Positions 10,190 through 21,148 of a DNA stretch of 64,000 nucleotides are shown here, piece by piece. Origin of the DNA: Ornithodoros turicata (lineage: Eukaryota; Arthropoda; Arachnida; Ixodida; Argasidae); assembly GCF_037126465.1 (NCBI RefSeq), contig NW_026999460.1, forward strand, positions 186,001-250,000, read 5' to 3'. Below the pieces are notes generated by a model. It searched no databases. It was not told where the DNA came from and worked only from the letters and a program-made list of their open reading frames with translations. Made by a program: the position numbers and the translations under genes. Numbering within the stretch: position 1 is the stretch's first letter; each line of letters opens with the position of its first letter.

Positions 10190-12830
10190 CTGACCACTGC
10201 CCTGAGCCCTGCGCGTATTTTTCCCCGCGCGGCGCGTGTACGGAGGGTTGTTCGCGTGCTTATCGGTGGGGGGAGGGCTGCGTGCGCGCTTACCCTCTCA
10301 CATTTTTCAGCCTGGGCCGACTTCTTGAGCCTTGGCCGACTTGGTTCGCTATTTTTTTCCCGCATCCGGCGGGCGGCGCTCGGGTGGAGGCGCTTACCGG
10401 TGGGTGGCGCGTGGCAGAGGGCTGCGTGTGCGCTTACCCACTCACATTTTTCAGCCTGGGTCGACTTCTTTCGTCATTTTTCAGTCTGTGCGGACTTCAA
10501 TCCTTTTTTTTTTTCAGTTACAACAGGTGTGCAGTAGGCTAGGTGCAGTAGGTGTGTAGTAGGTGTAGTAAGCGTATTTTTCAGCCTGGGCCGACTTCTT
10601 TCGCCAGTTTCCCACCTGGGCCGACTTCCATCACAATTTTTTTTCCGCTACAACAGGTGTGTGGTAGGCGGTTTACATGCAAAGGATAGCCATACACAAA
10701 AGTACAAGTGAAAATATATTCATTGAAGTCATTAGTGTCAGAAATTATATTACGACTCTGTGTGAAGGAGAAAAACCCAGCCAAAAAACCTAGTGCAGAA
10801 GAAACACAACACACGTAACAAAGAATATACTTATTACAGGCATGATGCAATAGCACTGAATAGGTATCACAGATCAAACACAATATTTTTTATTAACTGT
10901 AATCATACACACAAGTTTTCAATGAATCAGAGTTAAAATGCAGTAGCACATTTAATCAAAGAAGATGTTCTTAATCAATACGATTACAAAAAAAAATTAC
11001 AAGTTGTATCCTGCGCGTATTTTCCCCCGCGAATCCTGATCCCAATTTACATTTTTATAGTACAACTTGCAATTTGATTGTGATCATATTGATTAGGAAT
11101 ATCTTCTTTGTAGTGGTATAGATTTTATTTCCTCTTGTGTTCGTGTCGTTCGTGATCTGTGGTCTTCCATACATCTATCGGCACCAGTCTTCAATAAATC
11201 ATGGCATATATCATCAGAGCTGGTTGTTGGCTAGGAGCGTGCTATGTGGTGAAGTTTATTTTGAACATGTCTATTTTCTGTGTTGGATTCATAAAACAAA
11301 GTAATGTTTGTAGAGTCTCTTAGAATGAAAATTGTATAGCGTTCGATTGGATTATGTCACGAGGATGATTTAATGATAGTTAAAATGATAGATTATTATC
11401 CTCTGTTGTTTTGATTAAGAATAACTTCTTTGTAGTGGTATAGATTTTATTTCATCTTGTGTTCGTGTCCCGTGGTCTTCCAGGGTCTCTGCTGTTCATA
11501 GTTAATTACATACAAGTATCAGAACTCCCCGCTATTGCACTGATGGTTCTCACGCATAGGAACATTAGACTTTTTATGATACAACTTGCAATTTCGTTTG
11601 TAATCATATTGATTAAGAATATCTTCTTTGATTAAATGTGGTGACCGTTTCTCGTTTTGATAGGGTATTGTGTAGCTATTATTTCCCTACATGTTGGATG
11701 ATATGTCGGTTAGGTTCTATATTATTGCTATGTGTTGATTCGAATTATTTCCTTATGTCTGCGCTATTCACTTCATAAGAAACTGATTAGTTAAATTTGT
11801 GTCATATTGGAATATTAAACTTAGCTTCCATATTGTGTCCAAAATTACTTACATCTATCAGAACTTGCAATTAAAGCTGTAATTCAGACTCCTGTGATGC
11901 AACGATAGTTCTCCCGTCACATAATAATTTTTCTTCTCATAAGACTTTTTATAATAAAATTTGTAGTTTTCATTGTAACCGTATTGATTAAGAATATCCT
12001 CTTTGATTAAATGTGCTACCCCGTCAATGTTATTGCATCAGATTTTTGGCTAAGTTTTTCCCGTTCACGCAGAGTCATACATAATTCCTGACACTAATGA
12101 CTTTAATAAATATATTTTCCTTTGTACTTTTGTGAATGGCTATCCTTTGCATGTAAACCGCTCACCACACACCTGTTGTAGCGGAAAATAATTGTGATGG
12201 ATGTCGGCCCAGGATGAAAAATACGCTTCGCTAAGCGCACGCGCAGCCCTCTCCCGCCGATAAGCGCGCGGACAACCCTCCGCACACGCGCCGCGCGGGG
12301 AAAATACGCGCTGGATACAACTTGTAATTTTGTTTGTAATAGTATTGATTAAGAACATCCTCTTTGATTAAATGTGCTACTGCATTTTAATTCTGATTCA
12401 TTGAAAACTTGTGTGTATGATTACAGTTAATAAAAAAAATATTGTGTTTGATCTGTGATACCTAGTCAATGCTGTTGCATTATGCCTGTAATAAGTATGT
12501 TCTTTGTTACCTGTATTGTGTTTCTTCTGCATTAGGTTTTTGGCTGGGTTTTTCTCCTTCACGCAGAGTCATAACATAATTCCTGACACTAATGACTTTA
12601 ATAAATATATTTTCACTTGTACTTTTGTGTATGGCTATCCTTTGCATGTAAACCGCCCACCACACACCTGTTGTAGCGGAAACAAATTGTGATGGAAGTC
12701 GGCCCAGGTGGGAAACTGGCGAAAGAAGTCAGGACAGGCTGAAAAATACGGTACGATAAGCGCACGCGCAACCCTCCCCCGCCGATAAGCGCGCGGACAA
12801 CCCTCCGCACCCGCGCCACGTGATGTTTGA
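10190..12830. repeat. Large AT-rich foldback with GC-rich ends
   Basis: The segment 10570-11035 is repeated in inverted orientation at about 12300-12760. Shared landmarks include CTACAACAGGTGTGTGG, TTTACATGCAAAGGATAGCC, TCATTAGTGTCAG and ATTACAAGTTGTATCC. The outer GC-rich box (CGCGCGG-CGCG, GATAAGCGC) at 10200-10290 returns at 12760-12830. A third, partial copy in the orientation of the right arm occupies 12000-12300. The roughly 1-kb centre (11040-12000) holds degenerate copies of AAGAATATCTTCTTTGATTA. GGGCCGACTTC motifs in the arms (10310-10620) resemble those in the SINE-like tails at 58.2 and 60.4 kb. No coding frame is supported. It looks like a composite foldback transposon or a set of inverted copies of one repeat. 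Confidence 0.7.
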
Positions 12831-12944
12831 AATTTACTTAAAACTCGAAGAAATTGTCACCCGCGTCGACGAACGCGGCCCGGCGTGTTACCGAAACGTC
12901 TTCGAGGACGCGGGTGACCCCTTCTTCGAGTTTTAAGTAAATTT
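12830..12944. repeat. 115-bp GC-rich-centre palindrome
   Basis: The left arm (AAATTTACTTAAAACTCGAA, then GTCACCCGCGTC) is mirrored by the right arm with few mismatches, giving a stem of about 45 bp around a loop containing CGGCCCGGCGTG and CCGAAACGTC. It abuts the end of the large foldback. The shape resembles viral or transposon hairpin ends, and the CCGAAACGTC loop resembles sequence I associate with Penelope termini, but no hammerhead core (CTGATGA) is present. Confidence 0.75.
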
Positions 12945-13597
12945 CGTTCGGAAGATATTCGTGGCTTTTAATATCCGCGACATAAAGGTTCGCATTATGT
13001 TATAGTGTATATAGAAACTATCAATCCATTCGATTAAATACTCTGTCATCGTGAAAGAGTGCTCGTCAAAGTGAGCGAGCTTAGACTTGCTTATTGTGAA
13101 ATTACACATTGTACAACACGGATCATAAATCGCAACACCTGTTCAAATTTTTATTAAACTCTTACTTATGTGTGGTAGTGACCACTTCTCCTGAATGTGA
13201 ATCGATAAATTTTAGCATTTAAGCCACAATCAAACATCTTGTATAGTATGCGTGAGTATATGCACAACTTTTTAATCTATATCTTTAAAAAAATGCAAGA
13301 AATAGCGCGCAGTTTTGACTTAGAAAATTTAAAGAAGAAAATGAGATTCAGTGTGGAATTTGCGTTTTACAACGTTATGAGCTAAATACTTATAAAACTA
13401 AAGTATGGCCTTTCCATTTGTAGTGCCCGGATGCTATGACACTAAAATAATTTGATAGTTTTTCTGTATGGCTACGGGAAATCTCGAGTATATTTGTGAA
13501 TTGGATCTACGTTTATGTGTGACCTGCACTGATCTGCTTATGATAATTAATATAACACATCTTCCATTGTGTTTATGCATAACGCTCATCTTCATTG
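12945..13597. other. AT-rich stretch, no feature
   Basis: Low-GC DNA with no open frame of interest, no repeat match in the window and no RNA gene that I can see. Confidence 0.4.
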
Positions 13598-14210
13598 TAT
13601 ACTGGAAGATCATTGTAGACTAGAAGATATACTGGTTAATCATTTCTGATGGCGGTTGTGTGATCCGTTTCTCCCAAAATCTGATTACCACTTGGAAATT
13701 ATTGTGTGGCGTGTGTTAGGAAGATTAGGTGATTAGAAATGTAGACTTGGCCTGCACACCATGGTTATAAAATCCTCCATTTGCATCGGGGCATTTGATA
13801 ATAGATTCGCTTTTCGCGAAGGCTTCGTATTATCTCGCAGGCACTGAACCCGAGTGCCATTGTAAAAGTCGATGACACTGTGTCACGAACGCTTTGTACG
13901 TATACTGGAAGATCATTGTAGACTAGAAGATATACTGGTTAATCATTTCTGATGGCGATTGTGTGATCCGTTTCTCCCAAAATCTGATTGCCACTTGGAA
14001 ATTATTTCATATACGTATGTGTGGCGTGTGTTAGGAAGATTAGGTGATTAGAAATGTAGACTTGGCCTGCACACCATGGTTATAAAATCCTCCATTTGCA
14101 TCGGGGCATTTGATAATAGATTCGCTTTTCGCGAAGGCTTCGTATTATTTCGCAGGCACTGAACCCGAGTGCCATTGTAAAAGTCGATGACACTGTGTCA
14201 CGAACGCTTT
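13598..14210. repeat. Tandem duplication, 303-bp unit
   Basis: Two near-identical units begin with TATACTGGAAGATCATTGTA at 13598 and 13901 and run to CACTGTGTCACGAACGCTTT. They differ by few substitutions and a short insertion (CATATACGTATG) in the second unit, so the duplication is recent. Each unit contains GGTTATAAAATCC and TTCGCGAAGGCTTCG. No coding frame runs through it. Confidence 0.9.
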
Positions 14211-14783
14211 CACTTATCCCGCCGCAATCAGTTATCTTGCCTTATTTCCCGTTTTGCCCTATCTTGAACGGCTTATTTTTGCTATCCAGTCATACAAACG
14301 GACAACTGTGTTGACGAAAATGTTTATTTATTTATTCCACACTCCAATCGGGTTGCTTGTCCAAGACGTCTTTTCTTCTTCTTTTACTACGTCTGGGCTA
14401 GTGCATTTGATTGAGAAAGATACATGCACTGTGGAATTTAATTCATGAAATATGATAAGTTTTCACATTAGATTAGTGATCCTTTTTTGTAATCATAGAC
14501 TGATGTATCATGTCTCTAAATTTCAATGACCGATCCTTCTCCGGCAATTCTATCCTTCGGGTGTTGAACGTGTACAGAGTGTAGTCGTCTAAAACCTATT
14601 TGGTGGTCAGGTTTCACTCCATATGAGAATTCTTACACACAGTGTGCAATATTCGTCTCCTTAGCAATCTTCAATCTAATCGTAAGCTGTTTTCGTTGCG
14701 ATGTGTAGAATACATTACAGTGATGACAAAGAATACAGTTATTATTTCAATTATATGCTTGTTTATTCCGATAAATTACAATT
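14211..14783. other. AT-rich stretch, no feature
   Basis: No gene recognised; a 64-codon + frame at 14254-14448 has no motif. Confidence 0.35.
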
Positions 14784-15720
14784 TTATTCCAAACTCTGAA
14801 GTTTTCGTTTGTTGTCTTGATTCACGAATTCCGAAGACATCAAGTATTTTATTCTTATTATTCGGCGCTTGAATCCACCGTTGATTAACGCAGGTGATAT
14901 GTTGTCGCCGTGTTTGTATTGCTTCAACAACTTGCACTTTGTCGCGATGAACTTGCACAGTCTCTTATTGATGTTTCCTTCCTTTGTATGAAGATTCTTG
15001 AAGGGCGTACAAGAGAGTATTAGATGAAAATCGTCCGGTGGTCCACCGCAATTGATATGTTTGTTGAGTTTCAATAAGTGATGATACATCAGACCTTGCA
15101 CAACAATATTGAACTTCTGTTCATTCGATATCACTGACTGGTAGGATAAAATAATTGCGTTGCCGTGGTAGTGGAACATATCACCGTGATAAGATTTTAT
15201 GTACTTTCCATCTCGGATATGTGTAATTTCAACAAATCCGTAATGAACCGTGCGATATAGACCCCTTGTATATGATAATTTGATCTGACTGCTTTCTTGA
15301 TGCACGCGATGCCCATTGCAATGATTACAATTACATCTGATCTAGTGTATTTCAATTCTTCGTTAGCAAATCTCAAAAACTCCGCCGTCAATTCCAGTGG
15401 TCCTTCCGACGTTGATGTGCAGGTATTTTTATAAGTAGATTAGTCATATAAATTCTTGCATCTTCAGTTCTGTAGTTTGTACCATATCTCCGAATACGAC
15501 CATGTCTAGGACGTGTTGAAATGCAGCGATAATGGAATCGTTTCGCGGCTCTTCCTTTTCGAAGCAGTGTTTTATCACATCTCCCCATGACTTATGGTAG
15601 CAAGTACAAAATCTGTCCATCATTTCAATGTAGAACAATTGTCTCTTCTGTTTTCAAGTGCGCGTCTACACTTAATTAAAATCATATCTATGCTCATTTT
15701 ATTGATTAAATTTTTTAAGA
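14784..15720 (-). pseudogene. Decayed unrecognised ORF in AT-rich island
   Basis: I do not recognise this gene. Reading leftward, coding-like frames follow one another: a short frame from about 15695, a 64-codon frame (15638-15444), a frame over about 15440-15197, and a 173-codon frame (15305-14784) with a normal stop. Each switch is a single-base-type frame change near 15640, 15450 and 15290. Summed, they would make a protein of roughly 300 residues. Features seen are basic charge in the last third (several K/R clusters), four to six cysteines, a short hydrophobic stretch (DVIVIIAMGIACI), and the segment HINCGGPPDDFHLILSC. Codons are AT-rich. No intron is needed. It could be an endogenised viral gene or a gene of an unclassified transposon; nothing in it proves either. 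The broken reading order argues for one decayed gene and not chance ORFs. Confidence 0.4.
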
Positions 15721-16536
15721 ATATTATTAATATCCACATGCCATGAGAATTACGAAAATTTATTTGCAAAAAGATGTGATGAGTAAGAAAAAATGTGCGC
15801 TTTTAATGATTCTATGTACAAGGCCATACTAGAGCCCATCCCTCCCTAACTCGATGCTGGTGTTGGGGGTGTCATCACACTTTATCGCTTGAATCCACTA
15901 GTTGATCATGGTTATTCATTGACAATGGCAAGTTTCTGTACAGATTCTACGGTGTATTCACGCTGCTTGCTTAGAAATGATTTGTCTGAATTAGTTATTG
16001 TTTTGTTTCAGGTTCGACTGATATTCTATGAGTTTGACATTATGTATGCATGTATTTGTTTCAATTGTTCGCTCGATTGAGATAAGTAAATATAATCTCT
16101 GATTTGGGAATGCCTCATATTTCTGAGTTGTGTTTCACATTTGATTTTTCTGTGTGGTTCATCTATATAGAACTTTCTGCTGCAAGATATTACAAAACTT
16201 GATGTAATTAAATTTGTTTCTCGTTTTTTGATTGATTATTGTGGCTACCCATTAATAATTTGGACTTTCTCTACATGTTCAATAAAAAACATCGCATTCC
16301 TACAAGCTCAGCCGACTTGTCATACACTTTGACGAAAGACTTCCGTTTCAAGGAAAGGATACCGAAAGATAGTGATCCCCGCGAATAATATCGGCATCTA
16401 TTTGCGCTGCACAATAAAATATATCGCTTTTCAACTATCTTATCTGACCTCGAGAGCGCTCTGTTTGCTGGAGGAAGGAATACAGCTCCCAACCCTTTGA
16501 GTGATAAAGCACGGGAGTTGGTTCGTTTTGGTCATC
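15721..16536. other. AT-rich stretch, no feature
   Basis: No gene recognised. A 73-codon frame at 16271-16492 (-) is slightly GC-richer than its surroundings but carries no motif I can name. Confidence 0.35.
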
Positions 16537-16538
16537 TA

Positions 16539-17415
16539 CAGGGTGTCCCAGAAAACGTGTCATGGAATTATAATAAAAAAACTACACCACCTAGAGTCAT
16601 GCGGTCAATGGCATTTGTTCTTACTGGGTTTTTGCCACCTCCTCATGTGGATGTCGTGTAACGTAAGTTTAATTATGTAAATTGTAGCGAGCATGAGTCG
16701 GAAATTTGCCTAGTAAAGGTCACTTTTTTACCCCACCAATGTGAAGAGCGTGTCTAATTTAGTCAAATTAATGATAATTGACATGGATATTCAGGAGCTA
16801 TCCCATCGGAAAAAATAGCCGAACATCATGCTCTGCGGAGGTCGCACAGAATAGCGCACGATGAATTTTTCAGCGCAATCTTTGTCAGTCCGACTAAATG
16901 AGGTTCGAAACCCAGCCCTCCCCGACATCGCAGAAAGAGGGAAAACAGGCACGGCTTATCACGTCCGACTTTCACTGGGATAATGCTTTCCCTCTCCCAA
17001 TTTTAGGGGCTGTTACTTTTTCTACTATAACTCTGTGGGCTGGCTTCGGAACCTCCTTTCGTCGCACTGAGAGCGATTGCGCTCAAAAAGTCATCGCGCG
17101 CTACGGTCCGGTGCTCCGAAAAACATGCTATTCGGCTATTTTTTCCGATGGGATAGCTCGTGAATATCACTGTGAATTATCATGAATTTGAGTGAATTCG
17201 GCACGCTCTTCATGTTAGTGGGGTAAGAAAGTCACCCTTATTTGGCAAATTTCCGAGTTGAGTTCGCAAATATTTACATTATTAAACTTGGAGTACATGA
17301 CATTCACATGAGGAGGTGGCAAAAACCTAATAAGAACGAATGCTCTTGACCGCATGATTCTAGGTGGCGTAGTTTTTTAATTATAATTCAATGACACGTT
17401 TTCTGGGACACCCTG
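16539..17415. mobile_element. Mariner-type MITE with long inverted repeats
   Basis: The 877-bp element starts CAGGGTGTCCCAGAAAACGT and ends with its inverse, flanked on both sides by TA (16537-16538 and 17416-17417), the Tc1/mariner target duplication. Inverted similarity reaches far inward, including CTATCCCATCGGAAAAAATA in both arms, so the whole element can fold back. A 95-codon frame at 16898-17185 is carried by the fold and has no transposase motif. The autonomous partner is not in the window. A half copy lies at 43433-43632. Confidence 0.9.
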
Positions 17416-17989
17416 TAGATAGAGACGTAAGGTCTCCCGGATTTCAAAAAATAGTGAAAACCGAGATGAAAACAGTGCATATTTTCTATGTCTTGGATAC
17501 CTCCATCAAGGTTTGTATTGTTCGTTAGAACGAAAATTGTATGATGTTCGATTAGATTAAGTCATGAATATGATTTTATGATTGTCCAAGGATAGATTAT
17601 TTTCCTCTGTTGTTGTTTACGTGGCGCCGCTTAAAGTGTTCCTCTGTTTTTCAGCGTTAAGTCTCTGCTATAATGTTAAATTTGTAATATTTCTCCTTTT
17701 GATAGATTGATTAGCTATTTTTTGTTTATGTGTTGGATGGTGCGCATGTTTGGCTCACTATTAATTGTTGATTGTGTTGTTTCTCGTTATTTCCTTGCCT
17801 CTATGCTGTTTAATTAATAAGAAATTGATTAATTAAAAGTTGTGTGATGTTGGAATATGATACTTAGATTCCCTATTGCGCTCGAAATGTTATGACATAT
17901 ATTCACACTATTGCAATGATGGTTCTCAGGTATAGGAATATTAGACTTTTTATAATACAACTTGTAATTTGATTGTGATCATGTTGATT
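17416..17989. repeat. Second copy of the AT-rich island repeat
   Basis: 17515-17600 and 17900-17985 match 11300-11410 and 11530-11620 respectively (AGAATGAAAATTGTAT, TGATGGTTCTCA, TTAGACTTTTTAT and ACAACTTG-AATTT). This is a diverged copy of the same AT-rich repeat that forms the centre of the 10-13 kb foldback. It is cut off by the CCCTATTG element at 17990. Confidence 0.65.
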
Positions 17990-18360
17990 CCCTATTGAAA
18001 AAAGCCGTAGAAGTCCGTAGAAGATTACATATGGACGTTATGGAAGTGAACGGAATATCTATGGCTTCAAACGGTGTTGAACGGTTGTTTATGGATCGGC
18101 TATGGCGAACCTGTGACGGCCGTACACACCGCGTACGGCCGCAACGGCATCGTTCGTACTGCGTACGGCCTAAACCGCCATGCACTGAACGGCCTGAACG
18201 GCTCCACAGCGAGCTGAATGGACGGCCATACATTCAATGGCCTGAACAGGTCCATTGTGGGCCAAATGGACGGCCATACACTAAAGGGCCTCAACGGGTT
18301 CATTGCGAGCCGAACGGATGGCTGCAGAAGCTGTACGGCCATATTTAACGGCCTGGCTCT
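17990..18360. mobile_element. Fragment of a CCCTATTG-ended TIR element
   Basis: The left end reads CCCTATTGAAAAAAGCC, matching the terminus of the intact element at 23110-24425. Inside are imperfect repeats of ACGGCC / GGCCATACA / GAACGGCCTGAACGG. No matching right end (CAATAGGG) is found before the LINE at 18430, so the copy is truncated or its right end has decayed. The 117-codon frame at 17995-18348 is a by-product of the short-unit repeat. Confidence 0.55.
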
Positions 18361-18429
18361 ATTACGACTTGAATATTCAAGTTTGCTTTTTCTTTGTCAG
18401 CACGAGAATTAGTTCATAAAACAAATATG

Positions 18430-18995
18430 TGACGTCAGTTGTTGGGTATGCATGGTCGCATGTACGGTCTGGGATCCCCCAACAAGGCGAGATATTACAA
18501 AGTTAGAGTGCAGAACCCTGCAGCCCGTTTTGTACCTGTTACGGGGTTCATTTCAGCGCGACGCGCACAGAGAGCGATCGACGGGATGGGAGCTCCTTGA
18601 AGACCGGCGGAAATTACATTTGAAATCCTTTCGTAGCATCTTCCATTCACAAACAGGCATTCAGAGGGAGCGATACTTGCTTTCAGAACATTACATCCAC
18701 ATAAGGTATAAGCGAATGGCCATGTGCCACGGAGGTTTTTAGAATGTCTTTTTTCCCAAAAACAATCAGAGAGTGGAATCCGTTACCCATTTTTATGGTC
18801 ACTGCAGTGGCAGCTGACATTCTTTTTCTATGCTGTGTATCTAGAGTGCTGTCACCTTGTGCTATTTTATAGTGTTGTGTTTTTTGGTTGTGCTGATGAG
18901 TGGAACTCTTTGCACATTGTTGTTATTGAATGTACCCCCCCTCCCCACTGTAATGCCTCCTGGTGCTGTGGGTATGACATAAATAAATAAATTTA
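18430..18995 (+). pseudogene. LINE ORF2 C-terminus and 3' tail
   Basis: A 5'-truncated non-LTR retrotransposon (CR1/L2/Jockey-like group) contains the C-terminal region after the RT domain. It reads MVACTVWDPPTRRDITKLE (the common YA-VVWDPYT--DI-KLE block), GWELLEDRRKLHLKSF, and, after a frame change near 18735, RMSFFPKTIREWNPLP, the widely conserved ORF2 end motif. The element ends in an ATAAATAAATAAA tail (18978-18992). It is a typical dead insertion. Confidence 0.85.
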
Positions 18996-19069
18996 TCTGA
19001 ATTAACCTCAAAGTCACCTGGACGCATCACCAATGGGGAGGAGGAAGACGGAGAGAAACATCTATCAAC

Positions 19070-19185
19070 AACAGAGGTGGGCATTTGCCCTCACAAGCGC
19101 TGTCGTCACCTCACCTTACCTCGAAAGGTGGGAATTTGCGCTCACAAGTGCTGTTGTCACACTTTACCTTGATTTTTTTTTAAAC
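19070..19185. repeat. Short tandem repeat, about 60-bp unit
   Basis: GTGGG-ATTTGC-CTCACAAG-GCTGT-GTCAC occurs twice in direct order (from about 19076 and 19131). It is followed by CTCACCTCAC-type motifs (to 19280) and an AT-only tract of about 100 bp (19280-19370). Confidence 0.7.
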
Positions 19186-19543
19186 TTTTGCTCACCTCAC
19201 TACATCTCACAAAAAAATTTTCAAGCCATTCCTCGCATTACCTCAAAAATTTCTTGGAACTTTTCCTCACCTCACCTGAAAACTTTTCGAAAAATTATTA
19301 ATATATTAAATATTAATATAATATAATATAACTAATATAATATTAATAAAATATATTAAAATTATTAGAATTTTTTCTGAACGTATTGAATGAGTGCACT
19401 TACGCTAAACATAGTATAGCAGATAGATGTGGTGCATGGGTGTTGGCATAGTCACGCCACTGCAGCCTTGCAATGTGCACCTTCCAAGCCTTTACTGGTA
19501 TTCCGTTCTCCTTCCTGATGTCCGGAAATTCGGCATTCAGTTA

Positions 19544-20038
19544 GGGTTCTTCGTTTTCGGGTTAAACCCGATTTTTCACGATAGTTCCCCCCGGAACACG
19601 TTTTCAAGAATTCGGGTAAAACCCGATATCTACCCGAAATCCTTGTGGTCCTTCAACTTGTCGTTCGCGATAAGCTGTCGGAAAAGTGAATTATAATACC
19701 AGAAAGGAGAGCTATTTGTGACAACCTATTTGTCCTCCTTTTATAATCCCGTCCTGCAGGAGTCAAAGACGAGCTTTTGTGGAGATCGGGCAAATGGTTG
19801 AATAGAGAGGTCATTCACTGCCACAGTTCTGAGCGCAAATATAAAGATTCTTGTTTCTCGCCTCAGTGTCACAGCAGTGGTTTGTTTCTGATGCCTTTCG
19901 TTTCACCCGAAAATTGCCCGATCACATATCAAACAGCGATCGTGGCACCCGATTTCTCCCCGAATTATTGTATGTAAATAGCACCCGATTTCTGCCTTCC
20001 GAATTTGAAAAATCATAAAACCCGAAAACGAAGAACCC
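19544..20038. mobile_element. TA-flanked MITE with GGGTTCTTCG ends
   Basis: The termini GGGTTCTTCGTTTTCGGGTT (19544) and its inverse (ending 20038) are flanked by TA at 19542-19543 and 20039-20040. Length is 495 bp. Internal ACCCGAAA / TTCGGGT repeats continue inward from both ends. No transposase frame is present. The TA duplication fits a Tc1/mariner-related or similar superfamily; the exact family is not recognised. Confidence 0.85.
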
Positions 20039-20344
20039 TAGGCATTCTCAATCTGCAACATTGTTGCTGTTCTACGTTGAAGCGCTTTAATGATATTGCA
20101 GTCAGTACTTGAGTCAAATAGCCAGTCAGTACTTGAGTATTTGAGTGAAATACCTACACCGTGCTTTCGCTGATATAATTGTATACTCAAAGTTCTCCAA
20201 TATGCAGTTGTCATCTCTGCCCATGCCATAAACACATCATTACAAAATTTGTTGTTGCTATGTTAGTTTGCTGTGATTCACAAAATAGGGATCGGCTCTT
20301 GTTAAAAAATTCAGGACATTATCCAAATTTTTGGTGTGTAGAAT

Positions 20345-20600
20345 GTCCTATGGCATCTAAAAACGTTAAAAAAGGTTACAATTCAATAGAGTCGATAAAA
20401 AGGTAGGCAACCCCAAATATGCCGCATTTAGCCGAAAATGTAGCCGAAAAGCAAAATGCAGTTCACTCAGCGTGAGTCTGAAAGGCGCACTTGCACCTCG
20501 ACAAAAGGCTCCTATGGCATCTAAAAACGTTACAATTCAATTACAATTACAATTCAATAGAGTCGATAAAAACGTAGGCAACCTCCAATATGCCGCATTT
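20345..20600. repeat. Direct repeat, two copies about 165 bp apart
   Basis: CCTATGGCATCTAAAAACGT, then AATTCAATAGAGTCGATAAA and TATGCCGCATTTA occur at about 20346-20440 and 20510-20600. The second copy has an extra AATTACAATTAC expansion. Confidence 0.8.
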
Positions 20601-21148
20601 ATTTATTTAAATGTATTTATAGGCAAATGCCTGAAATTCCGGGCCCTACTAATAAGCTAGTTAGCTACTTAAGCTTGCGTTCTGCATGCCTTAGCCCACT
20701 TGAAAATCTTCTTTGCAACTAAACTTATTATTCATGAGCTGGAAGGTCATCGTGCCCACTTCTCTGCATCCGTTCTGCTTCTGTCGGTAAAATAAAATGG
20801 CCGAATTTTATTTCAGTTGCACTGCAAAACATGCGCACCCCAAAGAGCTTTGCTGCACAACCGATATGAAACAACCAATCCGTACCAGCGTATAAAGTCA
20901 TGCAACAGAAAAATGAACATAAATAATGAACAAATCATACAATCGACACCAATAAAGTAAGTTCATAACACGGAGAAGAGTAATTACAGCAAAACCGTCA
21001 CCCTTGTTGGTAAGGCGAAGGACGATAAACCACAAATATTATTCCTTTCAAGGACACACTCAGTTTCAGGTCACGATCAGGTGTGCGAATCTGGATTTCA
21101 CAGCATTCTGTCACATGAGCACAAATGATGACACACTGTGTGATCTAC
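20601..21148. other. 3' flank of CMC transposase
   Basis: No gene. This AT-rich stretch probably contains the 3' end of the CMC element, but I could not find a CACT(A/G)-type terminal repeat with certainty. Confidence 0.35.

Noticed and set aside
12830..12944. Hammerhead ribozyme of Penelope type
   Set aside because: GAAAC-GTC is present in the loop but the CTGATGA core is absent.
16898..17185. 95-codon frame as a mariner transposase
   Set aside because: It lies in the self-complementary body of the MITE and lacks any DDE motif.
17995..18348. 117-codon frame and its antisense partner
   Set aside because: Both follow from short GC-rich repeat units in a TIR element; the amino-acid pattern is just the repeat translated.
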